DNA of 64,000 nt from Bacteroidales bacterium UBA4893 (GTDB taxonomy: Bacteria; Bacteroidota; Bacteroidia; Bacteroidales; P3), in NCBI GenBank assembly GCA_002399025.1, contig DHCV01000040.1:27269-91268 (forward strand). The letters are read 5' to 3'. The first letter of the stretch is position 1; the number at the start of each line of letters is the position of its first letter. The position numbers were made by a program, and so were the translations under genes. Below, piece by piece: positions 39,140 to 48,370 of this stretch. Below the pieces are notes generated by a model. It did no database searches, was not told the DNA's origin, and saw only the letters and a program-made list of their open reading frames with translations.

Positions 39140-42100
39140 TTAAGAGTTGATTGGTTGAGGATATTCAGGAAGAACCTCCTCGTATTTGTTGGCAAAATTC
39201 TTTATTGTTTCAATCAATTCATCAACATTTTTGATTTCCTCTATGTAATATTGCGAATCCTTTAAATATCTTTGCTTTTGGTCGTAAAGGGTTAGGTAGT
39301 AGGAGGAAAGGTAGTTGAAAAGCCTGTTTGCCAAAACCACTCTTAATGACTCCAATTGCATTAGTTCCGAACTCTCACAAAGAGCTATCCAAGTAAACAT
39401 TGTCCTTTGAGCTTGTGCACTTCTTTGCGATTGCTCTTGAGGCTTTAATCTAAGGTAAAAACTAATGTTCTTTGAAAAGTTTTCAACAACGTTGCTCATA
39501 AGTGAGATTGATTTCTCTTCCTCTCCCAATGCTCCGTAAGCAATTGAGATATCTGCCAAAATATAAGGGTAGGAATGAATGCTTATAGGGAGTTTTTCCA
39601 AACATAGATTTAGTGTGGCAAGGCTTTTTTGAGTTTCCCCTTCTTCAATAAAGGCGTGTGCAAGAACTGAGGCTTGGCTTGCAAACTGTTCAATTATGCT
39701 TCTATGTAGTTCGTCGTAATATACTCCTGATTTATCAAAGTTCTTCCACTCGTAATTGTGCATTAGGTTCTCATACATTCTCTTAGTATTAATAGCTGAA
39801 AGCTTTGTGTCTGCGAATGATAAGATTGGCTTTTGCTTTTCCTTTGTTAGCCTATAGACAAATCCTTCGTTGGAAATGTAATCTTGCAATCCGAAATTTT
39901 CTTCAAAGGAATAAGCCGAAAAATAGATGGGTCTATTTGAGAAATTATTTGCAATTATATCATAGAGTATCATTGTACTCTTGCTCATATCAGGATTTTC
40001 AATAGAAAAGTCAATCTTGGTAATGCTGTCAGCGTTAAAGTAAAGATTGTTGGTCGGTAGGGCAAAGAATTTAATCTTATTCAGAACTATTGCATTACTA
40101 TCATTATAAAGCTCTTTTAATGCAGTATTCACTTCCAATTTACTATTGCTTGGATTAATGAAACTAATTTCCCTATTAGGACTTGAGTAAACAGATTCTT
40201 TGGCAAGGATGTTTAGTGGCTCGGAGCTATGTATTTTTGTTTTGAGTTTTGAGATATAGTCAGAGTTATTAAGATACTGAAAATTGATAACCCTAACATC
40301 CTGCCTTATTCCTTCCACCTCTTGCAAATACCAAAGAGGGAAAGTGTCGTTGTCCCCATTAACAAATAGGATTGCATTCTTCTCACAGCTGTTTAGAATG
40401 GAATAGGCAAAATTATGTGCAGTGTAGCGATAGGAACGATTATGGTCATCGAGATTTTGAGCAAACATAAGGGCTGGAACCAAGAGGAAACTTGGCAATA
40501 CATATTTAGGTTTCTTTATTCTAATAATTCCAAGCAACCATTTGCTGATAGCAAAGGCACCCATAGCCACCCAAATACTAAATACCATAAAAGAACCAAC
40601 ATAAACATAGTCCCTTTCTCTTGGTTGGTAGGCATAATCATTTAGATATATGCTTATTGCAATACCACTAAAAACAAATAAAGTAGCAAGAACAAACCAA
40701 CCCTTGGTATCCTTACCAATCTGGAAAAGCATTCCAATAAGTCCTAAAATAAAAGGGATGGCAAATAACTTATTATTTGCCTTATTTTTCCAATCCTCAT
40801 GCGAAAGAAGACCTTCCTTGTCTAAAAATTTATCAAACACATAAAACCCCGTAAACCATTGTCCCTTATGATTATCGCCGTAGCCCTGAAGGTCATTTGT
40901 CCTCCCAACAAAGTTCCAAAGCAAATACCTGCTATACATATATCCAATCTGATAGTTGGCAAAATACTGCAAGTTCTGTATCCAGCTTGGCTTAGCCCTT
41001 AGCTCCCCATCAATCAAAACCGTATCCTGAGGTATTCCAACCCAATCAATATAGCCCCATTCGTAGTTTGGATTATTATAGTTCCACATTCTGGGGAAAA
41101 ACATCATTAGCTCCCTTTCGAAGATTGGCTTTATGCCCTGCTCGGTCATTTTGAAATCCTTTGGGGGAAGAGCTGTGTATGCGGGTCCATAAATCAAAGG
41201 CGTTTTCCCATAAGCATCCCTATTAATATACTCAACCAAGCTTTTTGTGTCGCTTGGATTATATTCATTTATTGGAGTATCGGCATTAGCACGGATAATT
41301 ATAATAAAGAAAGTTGATAACCCTATAAGGAAGAAAAAGAACGAAAGCACAATTGAGTTAAGCAAGGGAAGTTTCTTCCAAATAGATAACCCTATTAAAA
41401 GGATGAAAACTAAAAACAATGAAAACATTATCCATCTTGGACTAAAACTAATGCCTAAAAGAAGGTAGGGAACTGCAATTCGAATTATGAAAAGTAAAAC
41501 AAATGCTCCAACAAACAAGGTAGAGATTATTCCTGAGAGCGAACCTTTCTTATAGTGTAAATAAACAATTAGGAAAACTGTAGGCAAAACAAGAAGGGAA
41601 AGCAAATGAACCCCAATCGAAAGTCCAGTTATTAAACTTATAAAGAAAATCCATCTTGGATGTGGCTTTTCATCCCATTTCAATATTGACCAAAAAATAA
41701 TTGCTGTAAGCAAAATGGAAAGAGAATAGACCTCTGCCTCGATTGCTGAATTCCAAAATGTATCGGAGAAAGCAAAAACCAAAGCCCCAATAACTCCTGC
41801 AATTATATTACTAATAAACTTATCACTATGGCGATACATTAGCCTAACAATTATCCAAAATAGGAAACATACCGTTGCACCAGAAACAATTGCGGAAAGA
41901 GAATTTACTAATATTGGGATAAGTTTGGGATTGCCAAAGCTAAGGATAGAAAAGAATGCTCCCAAGAGTTGATAGAATGGTGCCCCAGGAGGATGCCCAA
42001 CCTGAAGTTTGGAACTTGTGAGAATATATTCACCGCTATCCCAAAACGATAGTGTAGGCTCTAAACAAATTATATATAGAATTGATGTTAGTAGCCCTAA

Positions 42101-42142
42101 TATCCACCCAATATGATTAACAGTTTTCTTATATTTTATCAT
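39140..42142 (-). CDS. DUF2723 family multi-pass membrane protein (putative O-mannosyltransferase-like glycosyltransferase)
   Basis: 1000 residues. The N-terminus has the family pattern of the GT-C/PMT-like group: CLEPTLSFWDSGEYILTSSK and VGHPPGAPFYQLLGAFFSIL, with an acidic residue in the first loop. About a dozen membrane helices fill 10-290 and 470-560. A large soluble part follows (EKNAILFVNGDNDTFPLWYL, RQDVRVINFQYLNNSDYI), and the last 200 residues look like TPR-type helices (EEGETQKSLATLNLCLEKLP). Bacteroidota members have been linked to glycosylation of secreted proteins; the donor and target are unknown. Downstream of lptE in the same direction. Confidence 0.88.
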   Translation of the reverse strand: MIKYKKTVNHIGWILGLLTSILYIICLEPTLSFWDSGEYILTSSKLQVGHPPGAPFYQLLGAFFSILSFGNPKLIPILVNSLSAIVSGATVCFLFWIIVRLMYRHSDKFISNIIAGVIGALVFAFSDTFWNSAIEAEVYSLSILLTAIIFWSILKWDEKPHPRWIFFISLITGLSIGVHLLSLLVLPTVFLIVYLHYKKGSLSGIISTLFVGAFVLLFIIRIAVPYLLLGISFSPRWIMFSLFLVFILLIGLSIWKKLPLLNSIVLSFFFFLIGLSTFFIIIIRANADTPINEYNPSDTKSLVEYINRDAYGKTPLIYGPAYTALPPKDFKMTEQGIKPIFERELMMFFPRMWNYNNPNYEWGYIDWVGIPQDTVLIDGELRAKPSWIQNLQYFANYQIGYMYSRYLLWNFVGRTNDLQGYGDNHKGQWFTGFYVFDKFLDKEGLLSHEDWKNKANNKLFAIPFILGLIGMLFQIGKDTKGWFVLATLFVFSGIAISIYLNDYAYQPRERDYVYVGSFMVFSIWVAMGAFAISKWLLGIIRIKKPKYVLPSFLLVPALMFAQNLDDHNRSYRYTAHNFAYSILNSCEKNAILFVNGDNDTFPLWYLQEVEGIRQDVRVINFQYLNNSDYISKLKTKIHSSEPLNILAKESVYSSPNREISFINPSNSKLEVNTALKELYNDSNAIVLNKIKFFALPTNNLYFNADSITKIDFSIENPDMSKSTMILYDIIANNFSNRPIYFSAYSFEENFGLQDYISNEGFVYRLTKEKQKPILSFADTKLSAINTKRMYENLMHNYEWKNFDKSGVYYDELHRSIIEQFASQASVLAHAFIEEGETQKSLATLNLCLEKLPISIHSYPYILADISIAYGALGEEEKSISLMSNVVENFSKNISFYLRLKPQEQSQRSAQAQRTMFTWIALCESSELMQLESLRVVLANRLFNYLSSYYLTLYDQKQRYLKDSQYYIEEIKNVDELIETIKNFANKYEEVLPEYPQPINS

Positions 42143-42197
42143 TTCCTCTTGTAGAGTATTAGATTTCTCAAAAATAAGTAGGAATTATATTTTTGTT

Positions 42198-42695
42198 TTA
42201 CCAGTTAACAAAAGCCTTGTTGAAAATGTCTTCAACCAATTCTTCATTAATTTGTTTCATCAAAGCCTCCTCAACATCGCTTAAGGAAAGAGCACTATCA
42301 TAATCTTTGAACCTTGAGAAGGTTTGTTCAAAATTCATTTTCTTATCAATCCTATTCACACAAACAATTCTAACCGAAATAGTCAATCTGTTCTTCGATG
42401 CCCTATCGTCTCCTTGAATTGAAACGGGAGTAATGTAATAACCTATTATTGTCCCCTTAAAACTAATATCCGCATTATCATTTACTGATTGGAGGTTTGT
42501 TCCTGAGCTAACTTTAGTGTTTAGAGTAAGAGTTAGTTCAGGTGCAAGCATAGGGTTAACCATACTCGAACGATTAATAAATTGATCAACAAAAAAAGTT
42601 TTGGTATCTGGAGAAATAGAAGCTCCTGTGAAAGAGTAACCTCCTGCACAAGAGCTAAAAACAAATGCTATTATAGCAAATAGGAGTTTTTTCAA
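42198..42695 (-). CDS. lptE: LPS assembly lipoprotein LptE
   Basis: Outer-membrane lipoprotein that plugs the LptD barrel during LPS export. 165 residues: lipoprotein signal MKKLLFAIIAFVFSSC, then GGYSFTGASISPDTKTFFVD, FINRSSMVNPMLAPELTLTL and VEEALMKQINEELVEDIFNK AFVNW at the C-terminus, all typical of the Bacteroidota LptE family. The LptD-like barrel is encoded 15 kb away at 57806-60451. It sits just upstream of the DUF2723 gene. Confidence 0.9.
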   Translation of the reverse strand: MKKLLFAIIAFVFSSCAGGYSFTGASISPDTKTFFVDQFINRSSMVNPMLAPELTLTLNTKVSSGTNLQSVNDNADISFKGTIIGYYITPVSIQGDDRASKNRLTISVRIVCVNRIDKKMNFEQTFSRFKDYDSALSLSDVEEALMKQINEELVEDIFNKAFVNW

Positions 42696-42727
42696 TTTAA
42701 TTTAATGTCAAAAAGAATTAATTTATA

Positions 42728-43666
42728 CTATTTGACAACTAATTTTTGAGTTTTAAATCCTTTAGAATCCTTAATTCTAACAAAATATACACCTTTTTCT
42801 TTTAACGATAAGGTTTTGTTAGGAGTATATTCAGTTTGAGGAATAATTACTTGTCCCAATTGATTATAAACACTGATTTCAACTTCATTAGTAACATTTA
42901 ATTTAAAGTCGCCATTAGTTGGATTAGGGAAAATAAATGGTAGTTTCTTTGAATCTGCAGAAATGTTTTCCAATCCTACTTGAGGAGTGATTGAAACATC
43001 GTCCAATAATAAATAACCAAAAGAAGAAGCGTTTGAATCAAGTGAATTTACCAAAGTAATAAAGATTAATTCCGTTGGAACTTTTTGCTCGTCTTGATAG
43101 ATGATTGATGCTTTAAAAGGAGCATAGGTACCATTAGTGCCAATCATAACTGACGCAGCACCCATACCAATAACTTCTCTCGTTCCACTTTGATTGCTTA
43201 TCACGTAAGTTCCAAGAATCACTGATTCTTTTGTTTCATCAATTGGATTCCAACTAATAAACCCATCGACTGATGCTGGTTTTTCATTTAGTTGAACCCC
43301 ATTAGAGAAAACTGAAATAAGGGTGTTATTATCAAAGTTAAGTTGTCCTGAAGATAGGGCAGAGGTTATGGCTGTCATATTAATTGTAGCGTTAGTTAAT
43401 AAACCAGGAACGACCATTCCATCAACGCCAATAAAGGCTGCAATTGCAGGAGGCAACTGCTGAGGAGCAATCTTTACAGCAAAATCACCCGAATTAGACA
43501 CTGCTGATTTGCTTATGTCGCAAAGAGTAGTACCCATTATAGATAATGTGTTCCAATTGCTTGGAGATGATTCATTCCATGATTCAAAACCAGCGTTTTG
43601 AAAAACACTTTGAGCATTTGCTGTGAAAGCCCAAAGGGTTAAAACTAATAAAATAATTTTTTTCAT
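42728..43666 (-). CDS. T9SS type A sorting domain protein
   Basis: 312 residues: signal peptide MKKIILLVLTLWAFTANAQS; a carbohydrate-module-like jelly-roll (FQNAGFESWNESSPSNWNTL ... SGDFAVKIA ... FGYLLLDDVSIT, about 20-225) resembling the PCMD/CBM-type domains of Bacteroidota surface proteins; and a C-terminal Por sorting domain (LPFIFPNPTNGDFKLNV ... GVYFVRIKDSKGFKTQKLVV). Exported by type IX secretion and probably anchored to the surface. Its ligand is unknown. A TACATTTG promoter box lies 40 bp upstream. Confidence 0.82.
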   Translation of the reverse strand: MKKIILLVLTLWAFTANAQSVFQNAGFESWNESSPSNWNTLSIMGTTLCDISKSAVSNSGDFAVKIAPQQLPPAIAAFIGVDGMVVPGLLTNATINMTAITSALSSGQLNFDNNTLISVFSNGVQLNEKPASVDGFISWNPIDETKESVILGTYVISNQSGTREVIGMGAASVMIGTNGTYAPFKASIIYQDEQKVPTELIFITLVNSLDSNASSFGYLLLDDVSITPQVGLENISADSKKLPFIFPNPTNGDFKLNVTNEVEISVYNQLGQVIIPQTEYTPNKTLSLKEKGVYFVRIKDSKGFKTQKLVVK

Positions 43667-43704
43667 AATGAAATATGTTTTAGAAAAACGTTTTATTCAA
43701 CCTG

Positions 43705-43712
43705 CAAATGTA
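43705..43712 (-). promoter_or_regulatory. -7 box of the T9SS-sorted protein gene
   Basis: Minus-strand TACATTTG fits TAnnTTTG, with a TTG on the same strand about 20 bp upstream (43733-43735). The ATG is 38 bp downstream. Confidence 0.55.
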
Positions 43713-43771
43713 TAAAAAAATAAGTCAATAAGCAAGAAAAACAGGTAACTAAAAGAAGGATGTGGGAAAAC

Positions 43772-44800
43772 TTAATGATTATCAATAAGTTTTAGATTGA
43801 ATAATTCATCCTGAGTGATTGTTATATTAATATGAGGCTTACCTATATCTTCTAACAAAATAAATCTATACTCATTATTAATATTCTTTTTGTCAGCATT
43901 AAGATAATTAATAACAAGGTCAATATTTTCTTGAATATCAATGATGCTATAATTATCTTTTAAGTAAGAATTAATCTTTTTAGCCTTATCCTTTGGAAAA
44001 GAAAGTTTTGTTTCAGATAGTTTAATTGCATAGTAAATTCCTGAAGCAACTGCCTCTCCATGTAGTAAATCAATCTTTTTAAGAAGAGCTACACTCTCAA
44101 ACGCATGAGCCAAGCTATGTCCGAAATTAAGTATTTTACGATTGCCCGTTTCAAACCTATCTCCCTTTACAATCTTTTCCTTGAGAAGAATACATTTCTC
44201 AATTAAATCATAATCAAACCCTTGTTTCTTATTATTCCAAGGTTTATCATTTGTTATTTTATTTCCAAGAGTTTCATCTAAAAGAGAAATCTTTATCATT
44301 TCGGCGGCTCCATTAAGAACCTGCCTTTTATTTAGAGAATTAAGAAATTCAAAATTTATGCACGTTATTGTATTTGTATTGAATGTCCCTATCTGATTTT
44401 TTATCTCACCAATATTAACTCCAGTTTTGCCTCCAATTGAAGCATCAACCATTGCTAAAAGAGTTGTTGGAACAGCAAAATGTTGAATACCCCTTTTGAA
44501 AACAGAAGAAACAAAACCTCCAATATCAGTAATTACACCTCCTCCCAAAGAAATCAAAATACTTTCTTTGTCGGCAGAAGATTCAATCATTGCTTGGCAT
44601 AAGTTTTCAACAATACTAAGCGATTTGCTATTTTCTCCTGATTCAATTTCTAAAATCTCTGCACCATAGAGTTGCTCAACATTTTCAATTAGAATAGGAA
44701 GGCAATATTTATATGTATTTTCATCCAAAAGGATGAACTTTTTAGAATAGGGCTTCTTAGATAATGACTTTTGTAGATATGATAAATCCTTTCTTTTCAT
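43772..44800 (-). CDS. aroB: 3-dehydroquinate synthase
   Basis: Second step of the shikimate pathway, NAD- and zinc-dependent. 342 residues: EIESGENSKSLSIVENLCQA, the dinucleotide-binding ILISLGGGVITDIGGFVSSV, KRGIQHFAVPTTLLAMVDAS followed by IGGKTGVNIGEIKNQIGTF, NGAAEMIKISLL, and the metal-site histidines in ILNFGHSLAHAFE and LLHGEAVASG. The ATG at 44798-44800 is 3 bp past the recQ stop; a TTG one codon earlier is possible. Translation is likely coupled to recQ. Confidence 0.95.
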   Translation of the reverse strand: MKRKDLSYLQKSLSKKPYSKKFILLDENTYKYCLPILIENVEQLYGAEILEIESGENSKSLSIVENLCQAMIESSADKESILISLGGGVITDIGGFVSSVFKRGIQHFAVPTTLLAMVDASIGGKTGVNIGEIKNQIGTFNTNTITCINFEFLNSLNKRQVLNGAAEMIKISLLDETLGNKITNDKPWNNKKQGFDYDLIEKCILLKEKIVKGDRFETGNRKILNFGHSLAHAFESVALLKKIDLLHGEAVASGIYYAIKLSETKLSFPKDKAKKINSYLKDNYSIIDIQENIDLVINYLNADKKNINNEYRFILLEDIGKPHINITITQDELFNLKLIDNH

Positions 44801-44803
44801 CAA

Positions 44804-47017
44804 TTAACCAAATTTGGACAAGAAAATAATTCTCATAAGCCTAACTTCCTCTTCAGTATATTCTTCCTCGCCAAGTTCTTCAAGGATTTCTGAAATATTA
44901 TCATGCTCACTTTCTCTTAGAAGCTCCATAATATCATCTTGATGATATGGATCAACAGTTTCATCTATATAATATTGTATATCAAGCTTAGTCCCAGAGG
45001 CAACAATACTTTCAATTTCTGTCAATAGGTCATCCATTAATAGATTCTTTGCAACTGCAATATCTTCTAATGGAAGTTTTTTGTCTATACTTTTAATTAT
45101 ATATACTTTTAACCCAGATTTATTAACAATACTCTTTACAATTAAATCCTGAGGACGCTCTATTTCGTTTTCTTCAACATATTTTTTAATTGTTTGAACA
45201 AATGGTTCTCCATATTTTTGTGCCTTACTTATTCCAACTCCAATTACTTGTTTCATTTCTTCCATATTAATTGGATATTGAATAGTCATGTCTTCAAGCG
45301 AACGGTCTTCAAAGATTACATAAGGAGGTAGGTTTTCTTTTGTTGCAATCTTCTTCCTCATATCTTTGAGAATACTGAAAAGAACCTTGTCAACACCTCC
45401 ACCATCACTTCCTGTAACAATTGTTGACTCAATATCTTCTTCAGCATTTTCATAATCATGATCTTCTGCAACTAAGATAGGGAATGACTTCTTTAAGAAA
45501 CGAAAACCTTCTTGAGTAAGCTTTAATACTCCATAGTTTTCAATCTCCTTAATTAAAAGTCCTTCAATAAGGGCTTGACGAATAACAGCTTTCCAATAAG
45601 TAAACTTCTTTTCAGAACCTATTGCCCAATTTGAAATATTTTTAAAGGCTTTTGTTTGTCCTGTGCTAATTCCAACAAGGATATTAGCTATATCAATAGA
45701 TTTAAGTATTTGTTTGACTTCCAAAATTGTTTCAAGAACAATCTCAATATCTTCTGTTGCATCAACTCTTGGTTTAGGATTAATACAATTATCACAAGAA
45801 CCACAATTACTCTGGCTGTACTCTTCTCCAAAGTAATGCAGTAGGTTAATTCTTCTACAAGCAGAGCTTTCAGCATAGGATATTGTTTCGTCCATTAGTT
45901 GTAAAGCAACTTCGCGTTCAGCAACAGGCTTATCATTTAAAAACTTCTCAAACTTAACAATATCCTGTTCTGAATAGAAGGCAATACATTTACCCTCACC
46001 GTCATCTCTTCCTCCTCTTCCGGTTTCTTGGTAATATCCTTCCAAGCTTTTAGGCATATCATAATGTATAACAAATCTAACATCTGGCTTGTCAATACCC
46101 ATTCCAAAAGCAATAGTTGCAACAATTACATCAACCTCTTCCATTAGGAATTTATCTTGATTCTCTGCCCTTGTTTGAGCATCCAATCCAGCATGATAGG
46201 GTAAGGCTCTAACTCCATTTAAGATTAAAGTCTCTGCCAACTCTTCAACCATCTTACGACTTAGACAATAGATAATTCCTGACTTATTAGGATTCTCCCT
46301 AATAAACCTAATTATCTCCCTATTCATATCAACTTCCTTTTTAGGCTTTGGTCGTATTTCGTAATAAAGATTAGGGCGATTGAATGAGGAAATGAATACG
46401 TTGGCATCATTAATTTCAAGGTTCTTCATTATGTCTTGTTGAACCTTAGGTGTTGCAGTTGCTGTAAGTGCAATTATTGGAACATTCTGTCCAATAGCAT
46501 CAATTATTGGTTTCATCCTCCTATACTCTGGGCGGAAATCATGTCCCCACTCAGAAATACAGTGTGCCTCATCAATGGCATAAAATGAAATCTCAATATC
46601 TCTTAAGAATTCGGCATTTTCTTCCTTGTTTAAACTTTCAGGAGCAACATATAGTAATTTTGTAACACCACTCTTTAAATCGTCTTTAACCTCTTTAACC
46701 TCTTGTTTTGATAAAGAAGAGTTTAGAAAGTGAGCAACCCCATGCATCGAACCAAAGTTTCTTATTGCATCGACCTGATTTTTCATTAAAGATATCAATG
46801 GTGATACAATAATGGCACAACCAGGAAGAATTAATGCTGGCAATTGATAACATAAGGACTTTCCACCACCTGTAGGCATAATAACGAAAGTATCATTGCC
46901 TGCAAGCAAACTTCTAATAACCTCTTCTTGCTTGCCCTTAAATTTATCAAACCCAAATATTCTTTTTAGCTCCTTGTATAAGTCAAGATTAGTTGTTTTG
47001 ATTTGTTTTTGACTCAT
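44804..47017 (-). CDS. recQ: ATP-dependent DNA helicase RecQ
   Basis: 3'-5' helicase for recombination and replication-fork repair. 737 residues. Helicase motifs: VIMPTGGGKSLCYQLPALIL (I), YAIDEAHCISEWGHDFRPEY (II), ALTATATPKV (III), FGMGIDKPDVRFVIHYD (V) and YYQETGRGGRDDGEG (VI). The zinc-binding region has C-RRINLLHYFGEE and NCGSCDNC, then a winged-helix RQC domain, and an HRDC domain (VIFEDRSLEDMTIQYPINME ... GVGISKAQKYGEPF, about 555-625). A C-terminal helical extension of about 100 residues is normal for Bacteroidota. First gene of the recQ-aroB pair. Confidence 0.96.
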   Translation of the reverse strand: MSQKQIKTTNLDLYKELKRIFGFDKFKGKQEEVIRSLLAGNDTFVIMPTGGGKSLCYQLPALILPGCAIIVSPLISLMKNQVDAIRNFGSMHGVAHFLNSSLSKQEVKEVKDDLKSGVTKLLYVAPESLNKEENAEFLRDIEISFYAIDEAHCISEWGHDFRPEYRRMKPIIDAIGQNVPIIALTATATPKVQQDIMKNLEINDANVFISSFNRPNLYYEIRPKPKKEVDMNREIIRFIRENPNKSGIIYCLSRKMVEELAETLILNGVRALPYHAGLDAQTRAENQDKFLMEEVDVIVATIAFGMGIDKPDVRFVIHYDMPKSLEGYYQETGRGGRDDGEGKCIAFYSEQDIVKFEKFLNDKPVAEREVALQLMDETISYAESSACRRINLLHYFGEEYSQSNCGSCDNCINPKPRVDATEDIEIVLETILEVKQILKSIDIANILVGISTGQTKAFKNISNWAIGSEKKFTYWKAVIRQALIEGLLIKEIENYGVLKLTQEGFRFLKKSFPILVAEDHDYENAEEDIESTIVTGSDGGGVDKVLFSILKDMRKKIATKENLPPYVIFEDRSLEDMTIQYPINMEEMKQVIGVGISKAQKYGEPFVQTIKKYVEENEIERPQDLIVKSIVNKSGLKVYIIKSIDKKLPLEDIAVAKNLLMDDLLTEIESIVASGTKLDIQYYIDETVDPYHQDDIMELLRESEHDNISEILEELGEEEYTEEEVRLMRIIFLSKFG

Positions 47018-47153
47018 TTTTATTTCTCCAATTTATAAAAATCAAAATATATTCATTACTTTTGTCGTTGAAAACTCAAGTTTTACATATTTCATTATGC
47101 TAAATTACTGCTTTTTTCAATACAATACAAAACAATAATAAAATTTTTTGATA

Positions 47154-48122
47154 GTGAAAACACAACAAGAGATAAAAGACATTGCAATACAAACAATTAC
47201 GAAAGAATATCTGGCAATTGAGAAATTGAAGAATTACATAAATGACGATTTTGCAGATGTTGTTGAGCTAATTTACCGCTCAAAAGGAAGGGTTGTGGTT
47301 ACAGGAATAGGGAAAAGTGCTAATATAGCTACCAAGATTGTATCCACTTTTAACTCAACCGGAACCCCCTCAATCTTCATGCACGCTGCCGATGCAATTC
47401 ATGGCGACCTCGGAATTATCCAGCCTGAAGATATAATCATCTGCATTTCGAAGAGTGGAAATACTCCTGAAATTAAGGCTTTAATACCGTTAATAAAGAA
47501 CTTAGGCTACAAGTTGGTGGCTATAACAGGTGATAGTCAATCGGCTTTGGCGAAGCAATCAGACTACTTTCTCAACGTTCACGTGGATAAGGAAGCTTGT
47601 CCAAATAATCTCGCACCGACCTCTTCGACTACGGCACAGCTGGTTATGGGTGATGCATTAGCAGTATGTCTACTCGAATGCAGGGGGTTTTCTTCCCAAG
47701 ATTTCGCCAAATATCACCCAGGAGGTGCATTGGGAAAGAGGTTATATCTTAAGGTTTCAGACCTCTATCCAAGCAATGAAAAGCCCCAAGTAAGCCCAAA
47801 CACTACCCTCTCAGAGGCAATTCTGGAGATGACTTCTAAGCGATTGGGATGTGCTGTGGTTGTGGAAAATGTGATGATTAAAGGGATTATTACAGATGGA
47901 GACCTAAGGAGAATGATTAGCAAAAACCTCAATTCTCAAGACCAAAACGCTCAAGATATTATGAGCAAAAACCCAAAAACAATTGTAGAAACCGCCTTTG
48001 CTGTTGAGGCACTAAACCTAATGAAAGAGAACCATATCACCCAATTAATAGTAGTAAATGAAAGAAATGAATATAAAGGAATAGTGCATTTGCACGATCT
48101 GATAAGGGAAGGTATTATATAA
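47154..48122 (+). CDS. kdsD: Arabinose-5-phosphate isomerase (KpsF/GutQ family)
   Basis: Interconverts ribulose 5-phosphate and arabinose 5-phosphate, the first committed step to Kdo for LPS. 322 residues: SIS domain (GRVVVTGIGKSANIATKIVS, HGDLGIIQPEDIIICISKSG, NLAPTSSTTAQLVMGDALAV) and two CBS domains (about 210-320; GIITDGDLRRMI, QLIVVNERNEYKGIVHLHDL). No ATG is available: the frame opens with TTG (47148) or GTG (47154); I prefer GTG, giving MKTQQEIKDIA. A TACTTTTG box at 47057-47064 may be its promoter. Confidence 0.93.
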   Translation: MKTQQEIKDIAIQTITKEYLAIEKLKNYINDDFADVVELIYRSKGRVVVTGIGKSANIATKIVSTFNSTGTPSIFMHAADAIHGDLGIIQPEDIIICISKSGNTPEIKALIPLIKNLGYKLVAITGDSQSALAKQSDYFLNVHVDKEACPNNLAPTSSTTAQLVMGDALAVCLLECRGFSSQDFAKYHPGGALGKRLYLKVSDLYPSNEKPQVSPNTTLSEAILEMTSKRLGCAVVVENVMIKGIITDGDLRRMISKNLNSQDQNAQDIMSKNPKTIVETAFAVEALNLMKENHITQLIVVNERNEYKGIVHLHDLIREGII

Positions 48123-48160
48123 AAAAAGAGATTTGCACTATTGTGAAATAGGCAAATCTC
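48121..48160 (-). terminator. Terminator of the tRNA-His transcript
   Basis: On the minus strand GAGATTTGC and GCAAATCTC form a perfect 9-bp stem (48128-48136 with 48152-48160) followed by seven T (complement of 48121-48127). It lies 22 bp downstream of the tRNA and touches the kdsD stop codon of the convergent gene. Confidence 0.85.
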
Positions 48161-48181
48161 AATAAACAATTATAAACCTTT

Positions 48182-48259
48182 TGGGGTACGCGATGGGATT
48201 CGAACCCACGACCAACGGAACCACAATCCGCTACTCTAACCAACTGAGCTACGCATACC
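48182..48259 (-). tRNA. tRNA-His (GTG anticodon)
   Basis: Full cloverleaf on the minus strand: 5' G(-1) then GTATGCG pairing with CGCGTAC, D-arm GCTCAGTTGGTTAGAGT, anticodon loop TTGTGGT with anticodon GTG, T-arm GGGTTCGAATCCC. The extra 5' G opposite discriminator C is the histidine identity pair. CCA appears encoded (complement of 48182-48184). A near-perfect promoter lies 18 bp upstream and a terminator just downstream, so it is transcribed alone. Confidence 0.95.
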
Positions 48260-48277
48260 GTACGATAATTAGGGTTG

Positions 48278-48308
48278 CAAAGGTAGAGAGTTTTTATCTA
48301 TTACCAAA
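48278..48308 (-). promoter_or_regulatory. tRNA-His promoter (TTTG-N19-TACCTTTG)
   Basis: On the minus strand TTTG (48305-48308) and TACCTTTG (48278-48285) are separated by exactly 19 bp. This is the best match to the Bacteroidota housekeeping promoter in the window. Confidence 0.8.
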
Positions 48309-48370
48309 ATATTTTGAATAAAAAAAGAAAATAAACCATTAGAAAATCTTCATAACAAGCCCAATAAACC